From assembly GCF_035982055.1 (NCBI RefSeq), contig NZ_CP108427.1:6819001-6883000 (forward strand): 64,000 nt of DNA. Direction: 5' to 3'. A program made the position numbers and the translations under genes. The notes under the pieces were generated by a model. That model saw only the letters and a program-made list of their open reading frames with translations. It ran no database searches and had not been told where the DNA came from. This stretch comes from Streptomyces sp. NBC_01288. GTDB lineage: Bacteria; Actinomycetota; Actinomycetes; Streptomycetales; Streptomycetaceae. This document shows, one piece after another, positions 58,977 to 64,000 of this stretch (positions are counted from its first letter, which is position 1; each line of letters begins with the position of its first letter).

Positions 58977-59039
58977 GTGACCAACGCCCACCCGTCTCCC
59001 ACCACCACCCTCAAAGGGATGGGCTTCGCCCATGACTAA
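58977..59039 (+). CDS. Upstream short ORF overlapping the PBP2 start
   Basis: A 20-codon ORF with GTG start, stop TAA at 59037-59039. It follows GGGGGAGG by about 8 bases, a better ribosome site than that of the PBP2 ATG at 59032. The two overlap by 8 bases in different frames (+1). Such overlap would couple PBP2 translation to reading of this ORF. It may be purely regulatory; no peptide function is suggested. Confidence 0.5.
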   Translation: MTNAHPSPTTTLKGMGFAHD

Positions 59040-61293
59040 CATTCCTGAGACCGGTCGGACTCCACGGGTTCAGATCAGGCTCGTCGTCATCCAGATCCTC
59101 GTCCTCTCCCTCCTCGGCACCCTCGGCGGGCGCCTCTGGTACCTCCAGATCCGTGAGGGCGCCGCGTACCAGAAGGAAGCGTCCGGCAACCACGTCCAGC
59201 AGGTCGTCGACCCCGCGGTGCGCGGTTCGATACTGGACGCGCGCGGTGTGCCCCTCGCCGACAACGAGACCCGGCTCGTGGTCTCCGCCTCCCGCACCGA
59301 CCTGCTGAAGCAGGCGGACGACGGCAGGGCCGTCCTCACCAAGCTGGCCGGCGTGCTGGGCCTGAAGCCCGCGGACGTCATCCAGAAGGTCCGGCTGTGC
59401 GACGCGAAGACCCCGCAGCCCTGCTGGAACGGCTCGCCCTACCAGCCCATCCCGATCACCGACGAGGCCACCGCCAAGCAGGCCCTCCAGATCCGCGAGC
59501 GCGCCGAGGACTTCCCCGGCATCACCGCCGAGCCCGAGGCCGTCCGGCGTTACGCGGCCCCCGGCGACGCCAACGCGGCCCAGGTCCTTGGCTACCTCTC
59601 GCCGGTCACCGACGACGAGATCACCCAGGCCAAGGACTCCGACTCGCCGTATCTGCGCTCCGACCAGGTCGGCCGCTCGGGCCTGGAGCGCGAGTACGAC
59701 AAGGCGCTGCGCGGCAAGGCCGGCGTCACCCGCTACGAGGTCGACAACCTCGGCCGCGTCATCGGCAAGGCCAAGTCCGATGCCCCGCAGCCCGGTTCGA
59801 ACCTCGTCACCAGCATCGACGCCCGCGTGCAGCGCGTCGCCGAGTACCAGCTGGACAAGGCGATGAAGACCGCCCGCACGCAGTTCGACAAGATCACCGG
59901 CGAGAACTACAAGGCCGACTCCGGTGCCGTCGTCGTGATGGAGGCCAAGACCGGCCGGATCGTCGCGATGGCGTCCGCGCCGACGTACGACCCGAACGTC
60001 TGGGTCGGCGGCATCTCCGCCAAGGACTACAAGCAGCTCACCGGCAAGAACTCCGACTACCCGCTCCTCAACAGGGCCATACAGGGTCAGTCGGCGCCCG
60101 GTTCGACGTTCAAGGTGGTCTCCACGGCCGCCGCGGTCGAGGCCGGCTACACCTGGGACGGCGGCTACCCCTGCACGAGTTCGTACTCGGTGGGCGGCCA
60201 GGTCTTCAAGAACTTCGAGGGCGAGAACTTCGGCCCCATCTCGCTGGGCCGCGCGCTCGAAGTCTCGTGCGACACGGTCTTCTACGGTCTCGCCGACGCC
60301 CAGTGGAAGAAGGACGGCGGCATCAACCCGAAGAAGGGTGAGCCGAAGGACTACTTCTACAAGGCGGCCCACCAGTTCGGCCTCGGCAAGATCACCGGCG
60401 TCGACCTCCCGAACGAGGTCACCGGCCGCGTCCCGGACCGCAAGTGGAAGCAGCAGACCTACGAGGCCAACAAGGCCTACTGGTGCAAGACCGGCAAGAA
60501 GGGCGGCACGTACGTCCAGCAGATCGCGTACGAGAACTGCCTCGAAGGCAACAAGATGCGCGAGGGCGACTCGATCAACTACTCCATCGGCCAGGGCGAC
60601 ACCCTCGTCACGCCGATCCAGGAGGCCATGGTCTACGGCGCCCTCGCCAACGGCGGCACCGAGTACGTCCCGACCATCGGCAAGGCGATCGTCAGCGCCG
60701 ACGGCAAGACGGTCCAGGAGATCAAGCCGCAGGTGAAGGCCAAGCTGCCGATCAGCGCGGCCACGCACAAGGGCATCGACAAGGCCCTCGCGGGCGTGGT
60801 CACCAGCGGTACCGCCGCCTGGAAGTTCCAGGGCTGGCCGCAGGACAAGATCACGCTGCACGCCAAGACGGGTACGGCGGAGGTCTACGGCAAGCAGACC
60901 ACCTCCTGGTTCGCCACCTACACCAAGGACTACACGGTCGTCATGACGATCGCGCAGGCCGGTACGGGTTCCGGCGCCTCCGGTGAGGCCGTGCGCAACA
61001 TCTACAACGCGATGTACGGCGTCCAGGCCGACGGCTCCATCGACAAGAAGAAGGCGATGCTGCCCTCGCCGCAGACGAGCCTGCCGAAGGTCCGCGCCGA
61101 CGGCACGATCGCCTCCCCGAAGATCACCGCCGACCCGGCCAAGGAGCTGGAGAAGCAGCAGGAGAAGGCGACCGAGGGCGGCGTCACACCCGCGGACGAC
61201 ACCCAGCAGCCGGCCACCTCGCCCTCACCGTCCACCAACAGCAACACCCGCAGGCGTCCGCGCAGAAGGGGAAACCGGAGGATGCTCACGTGA
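59032..61293 (+). CDS. mrdA: Penicillin-binding protein 2 (peptidoglycan D,D-transpeptidase)
   Basis: A 753-residue class B PBP. One membrane helix (residues 15-35) is followed by the dimerisation domain with RGSILDARGVPLADN. The transpeptidase domain has GQSAPGSTFKVV (SxxK Ser), the GDSINYSIGQGD region (SxN-type motif) and LHAKTGTAEVY (KTG). The tail is basic and Pro/Thr-rich. It cross-links peptidoglycan together with RodA. The stop overlaps the rodA start (GTGA). ATG at 59032 has a rather distant AAGGGA; see the upstream ORF. Confidence 0.95.
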   Translation: MTNIPETGRTPRVQIRLVVIQILVLSLLGTLGGRLWYLQIREGAAYQKEASGNHVQQVVDPAVRGSILDARGVPLADNETRLVVSASRTDLLKQADDGRAVLTKLAGVLGLKPADVIQKVRLCDAKTPQPCWNGSPYQPIPITDEATAKQALQIRERAEDFPGITAEPEAVRRYAAPGDANAAQVLGYLSPVTDDEITQAKDSDSPYLRSDQVGRSGLEREYDKALRGKAGVTRYEVDNLGRVIGKAKSDAPQPGSNLVTSIDARVQRVAEYQLDKAMKTARTQFDKITGENYKADSGAVVVMEAKTGRIVAMASAPTYDPNVWVGGISAKDYKQLTGKNSDYPLLNRAIQGQSAPGSTFKVVSTAAAVEAGYTWDGGYPCTSSYSVGGQVFKNFEGENFGPISLGRALEVSCDTVFYGLADAQWKKDGGINPKKGEPKDYFYKAAHQFGLGKITGVDLPNEVTGRVPDRKWKQQTYEANKAYWCKTGKKGGTYVQQIAYENCLEGNKMREGDSINYSIGQGDTLVTPIQEAMVYGALANGGTEYVPTIGKAIVSADGKTVQEIKPQVKAKLPISAATHKGIDKALAGVVTSGTAAWKFQGWPQDKITLHAKTGTAEVYGKQTTSWFATYTKDYTVVMTIAQAGTGSGASGEAVRNIYNAMYGVQADGSIDKKKAMLPSPQTSLPKVRADGTIASPKITADPAKELEKQQEKATEGGVTPADDTQQPATSPSPSTNSNTRRRPRRRGNRRMLT

Positions 61294-62486
61294 CCGGCAA
61301 CAGCTTCTCCGTCTCCGGATACGGGCCCGACCGGGCCGGCTGGACGCGGGTGTTCGCCCGTGACTCGATGGCACGCCGACTGGACTGGCCGATACTGCTG
61401 TCGGCGGTCGGCCTGTCCCTGATCGGCTCGCTCCTCGTCTTCTCGGCGACCCGCAACCGCACCGAGATCAACCAGGGCGACCAGTACTACTTCCTGCTCC
61501 GGCACCTGATGAACACCGGCATCGGCATCGCCCTGATGATCGGCGTCATCTGGGTCGGCCACCGCACCCTGCGCGTCGTCGTCCCGTTCCTCTACGGCGC
61601 CTCGGTGTTCGGCATCCTGCTGGTGCTCACCCCGCTGGGCTCCACGGTCAACGGCGCGCACTCCTGGATCGTGCTCGGCGGCGGCTTCTCGCTCCAGCCG
61701 TCGGAGTTCGTGAAGATCACGATCATCCTGGGCATGGCGATGATCCTCGCCGCCCGGGTCGACGCGGGCGACAAGCCCCACCCCGACCACCGCACGGTCC
61801 TCCAGGCCCTGGGCCTCGCCTCGGTCCCGATGATGATCGTCATGCTGATGCCCGACCTCGGCTCGGTCATGGTCATGGTCATCATCGTGCTCGGCGTGCT
61901 GCTGGCCTCCGGCGCCTCCAACCGCTGGATCTTCGGCCTGCTCGGCGCGGGCACCCTGGGCGCGATCGCGGTGTGGCAGCTGCACTTCCTGGACGAGTAC
62001 CAGATCGCCCGCTTCGCCGCCTTCGCCAACCCGAGCCTCGACCCGGCCGGCGTCGGCTACAACACCAACCAGGCCCGCATCGCGATCGGCTCCGGCGGCC
62101 TCACCGGCGAGGGCCTCTTCCACGGCTCCCAGACGACAGGCCAGTTCGTCCCCGAACAGCAGACGGACTTCGTCTTCACGGTCGCGGGCGAGGAGTTGGG
62201 CTTCGTCGGCGCGGGCCTGATCCTCGTCCTCCTCGGCGTGGTCCTGTGGCGCGCCTGCCGCATCGCCCGCGATTCGACCGAGCTCTACGGCACGATCGTC
62301 GCCGCCGGGATCGTCGCCTGGTTCGCCTTCCAGGCCTTCGAGAACGTCGGCATGACCCTCGGCATCATGCCGGTCACCGGCCTGCCACTGCCCTTCGTGT
62401 CGTACGGAGGTACGTCGATGTTCGCGGTGTGGCTAGCGGTGGGGTTGCTCCAGTCGATCCGGGTGCAGCGCCCGATGTCCGCGTAG
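61290..62486 (+). CDS. rodA: Rod shape-determining protein RodA (SEDS glycosyltransferase)
   Basis: A 398-residue SEDS-family membrane protein with ten helices that polymerises lipid II into glycan strands. Family markers are GAHSWIVLGGGFSLQPSEFVK, PDLGSVMVMV, the large outside loop with QTDFVFTVAGEELGFVG, and LPFVSYGGTSM. GTG at 61290 overlaps the PBP2 stop. With PBP2 it forms the wall polymerase/transpeptidase pair of this cluster. Confidence 0.95.
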   Translation: MTGNSFSVSGYGPDRAGWTRVFARDSMARRLDWPILLSAVGLSLIGSLLVFSATRNRTEINQGDQYYFLLRHLMNTGIGIALMIGVIWVGHRTLRVVVPFLYGASVFGILLVLTPLGSTVNGAHSWIVLGGGFSLQPSEFVKITIILGMAMILAARVDAGDKPHPDHRTVLQALGLASVPMMIVMLMPDLGSVMVMVIIVLGVLLASGASNRWIFGLLGAGTLGAIAVWQLHFLDEYQIARFAAFANPSLDPAGVGYNTNQARIAIGSGGLTGEGLFHGSQTTGQFVPEQQTDFVFTVAGEELGFVGAGLILVLLGVVLWRACRIARDSTELYGTIVAAGIVAWFAFQAFENVGMTLGIMPVTGLPLPFVSYGGTSMFAVWLAVGLLQSIRVQRPMSA

Positions 62487-62591
62487 ACGCCGTCCTCGCG
62501 TGGCCGCCACCGTCCTGTCCACCAGGGTTTCCCCGGGGCCCATTTGGGACGCGCCCTGCCATCCTGGCCGGTCAGCAACTAGATTCAGGTC

Positions 62592-64000
62592 ATGGCGGAC
62601 ACAAAGCGGGAGATCGAGCGTAAGTACGAGTCCGACGAGAGTGGTCTGCCCGACCTGACCGGCGTCGCCGGGGTGAAGGCCGTCATCGACAAGGGCGTCG
62701 TGAGTCTGGACGCCGTGTACTACGACACGGCCGACGAGCGCCTCGCCGCCGCCGCGCTGACCCTGCGCCGCCGCACCGGCGGTTCCGACGCGGGCTGGCA
62801 TCTGAAGGTGCCGGTCGCGCCCGGTGTCCGCGACGAGATCCGGGAACCGCTCTCCGACACCGTGCCGGACACCCTCGCCGCACTGGTCCGCTCCCGCGTC
62901 CGCGAGGCCGAGTTGCTGCCCGCCGTCCGCCTGCGCTCCGACCGCGACGTACGCCACCTCATGGACGCCCAGGGCAAGCTCCTCGCCGAGGTCAGCGTGG
63001 ACGCCGTGCACGCGGAACGCCTCACCGAGGGCGGCGGCACCGCCCAGTGGACCGAGATCGAGGTCGAACTCGCCGACGACGGCGACCCGGTGTTCCTCGA
63101 CCAGGTGGAGAAACGGTTGCGCAAGGCGGGCGTACGGCCGTCGTCGTCCGCCTCCAAGCTGGCCAGGGCGCTGGAGGAGACGGCTCGCACGCCGGGGTCG
63201 GGAAAGTCGGGGTCGGGCAAGTCGGGGTCGGGCAAGTCGGGGTCGAAGAAGAAGAAGCGCAAGGCGGCGCCCGTGCCCGCGGAGCCCGCGGAACCGGTCA
63301 GCGCCGGCGACCACGTCCTCGCCTACGCCCGCGCCCAGCGTGACGCGATCCTCGAACTCGACCCGGCCGTACGGCAGGACGCGTACGACTCGGTCCACCG
63401 CATGCGCGTCGCCACCCGCCGGCTGCGCAGCACGTTCCGCTCGTACGGCAAGGTCCTCGACCGTACGGTCACCGACCCGATCGGCGAGGAACTGCGGTGG
63501 CTGGCAGGCGAGTTGGGTGTGGACCGTGATCGGGAAGTGGTGACCGAACGCCTGACGACGGTCCTCGGCGAGCTGCCCACCACCCTGGTCTCCGGCCCGA
63601 TCCGCACCCGCCTGGACACCTGGGCGAACGCCCGGCACGGCGGATCACGCGGCCGGCTGATCGGCGTCCTGGACTCCCGTCGCTACCTCACGCTCCTCGA
63701 CACCCTGGACGCGGTGATCGCCGGCCCGCCCCTCCTGGAGGCCGCCGCGGGCGATCCGTCCAAGGTGATCGGCAAGGCCGTACGCAAGGACTTCGGAAAG
63801 GTCTCCGCGCTCGTCGAGGAGGCGGTCGAGGCGCCGCCCGGCGCGGACCGCGACCTCGCGCTGCACGAGGCCCGCAAGAAGGCCAAGCGCACCCGGTACG
63901 CGGCGGAGGCGGCGACGCCGGCCCTCGGCACCTCGGCCCGCGCGCTCGCCAAGTCCATGAAGGCGCTGACCAGCCTGCTCGGTGAGCACCAGGACAGCGT
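62592..64000 (+). CDS. CYTH-CHAD domain protein (runs off the window)
   Basis: The visible 470 residues hold an N-terminal CYTH domain with the ExExK-type EIERKYE motif (residues 7-13) and alternating basic/acidic strands (TLRRRTG, WHLKVPVAPG, WTEIEVELAD). A linker with three GSGKS units and a KKKKRK stretch (about residues 198-220) follows, then a CHAD domain (HRMRVATRRLRSTFRSY, HEARKKAKRTRYAAE). Such proteins act on or bind triphosphates and polyphosphate. The GSGKS repeats look like a P-loop but are a flexible linker. ATG at 62592. Confidence 0.9.
   Translation, partial: MADTKREIERKYESDESGLPDLTGVAGVKAVIDKGVVSLDAVYYDTADERLAAAALTLRRRTGGSDAGWHLKVPVAPGVRDEIREPLSDTVPDTLAALVRSRVREAELLPAVRLRSDRDVRHLMDAQGKLLAEVSVDAVHAERLTEGGGTAQWTEIEVELADDGDPVFLDQVEKRLRKAGVRPSSSASKLARALEETARTPGSGKSGSGKSGSGKSGSKKKKRKAAPVPAEPAEPVSAGDHVLAYARAQRDAILELDPAVRQDAYDSVHRMRVATRRLRSTFRSYGKVLDRTVTDPIGEELRWLAGELGVDRDREVVTERLTTVLGELPTTLVSGPIRTRLDTWANARHGGSRGRLIGVLDSRRYLTLLDTLDAVIAGPPLLEAAAGDPSKVIGKAVRKDFGKVSALVEEAVEAPPGADRDLALHEARKKAKRTRYAAEAATPALGTSARALAKSMKALTSLLGEHQDS

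Noticed and set aside
63190..63260. P-loop-like GSGKS repeats in the CYTH-CHAD protein
   Set aside because: They match GxxxxGKS formally but are three tandem copies in a Lys-rich linker between two known domains, with no Walker B.

Overview
The window is a piece of a Streptomyces chromosome (or a very close relative). Base composition is high GC with strong third-position G/C bias, GTG and TTG starts are common, and the right half carries the gene order tig, clpP1, clpP2, clpX, valS, folC, ndk, mreB, mreC, mreD, penicillin-binding protein 2, rodA. Two tRNA genes (Gly-UCC and Pro-UGG) sit just before tig. No transposase, integrase, CRISPR array or rRNA was found.

Left part (1-26.7 kb), metabolic and sensory genes. 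A carbohydrate module comes first: two FGGY kinases, a D-2-hydroxyacid dehydrogenase and a histidine phosphatase. An operon of an MMPL exporter with its own two-component system follows. Next is an iron superoxide dismutase (sodF) with a near-perfect Nur nickel-repressor box and a rho-independent terminator. A sulfonate-sulfur cluster follows: TauD-type dioxygenase, flavin monooxygenase, SsuB/C/A transporter, and a tiny cysteine-rich leader peptide upstream. Then come a ROK regulator, bioY, a flavin oxidoreductase, an LPXTG-like surface protein, a membrane Ser/Thr kinase, an amino acid permease, rpiB, a Nei-type glycosylase, an Eis-type acetyltransferase and a SpoIIE-type phosphatase.

Middle part (26.9-42.7 kb), the accessory highlight. 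One strand carries a compact type VII (ESX-like) secretion locus with a polymorphic toxin. It holds two small WXG100-like proteins with degenerate turn motifs, a small DUF6507-like partner and a 933-residue protein. That large protein ends in a mono-ADP-ribosyltransferase domain (R834, S861-T-S, E899-x-E901 visible). After it come four tandem paralogues plus a fifth fused version of a small protein family, most simply read as an immunity array. Then come an HD hydrolase with the HDxxED signature of alarmone hydrolases, a small Gln-rich membrane protein, EccD, a MinD/EspI-like ATPase, a three-ATPase EccC and a DUF6177-like protein. EccB, EccE, EccA and the mycosin protease are absent from the locus. 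Repeats are common here: a 12-residue repeat inside the toxin, near-identical segments in the immunity array, and short tandem repeats in several spacers.

Right part (42.7-64 kb), housekeeping. An acyltransferase, a small membrane protein, a 24-bp-stem bidirectional terminator and the two tRNAs lead into tig, clpP1-clpP2-clpX (candidate ClgR operator upstream), a Pro/Gln-rich membrane protein, valS, folC with its DUF4233 partner, ndk, and the mreBCD-PBP2-rodA elongation/spore-wall cluster. A short well-initiated upstream ORF overlaps the start of PBP2. The window ends inside a CYTH-CHAD protein.

Limits: families were recognised by eye from translated sequence and memory. DUF numbers and comparisons with other Streptomyces genomes were not verified by search.
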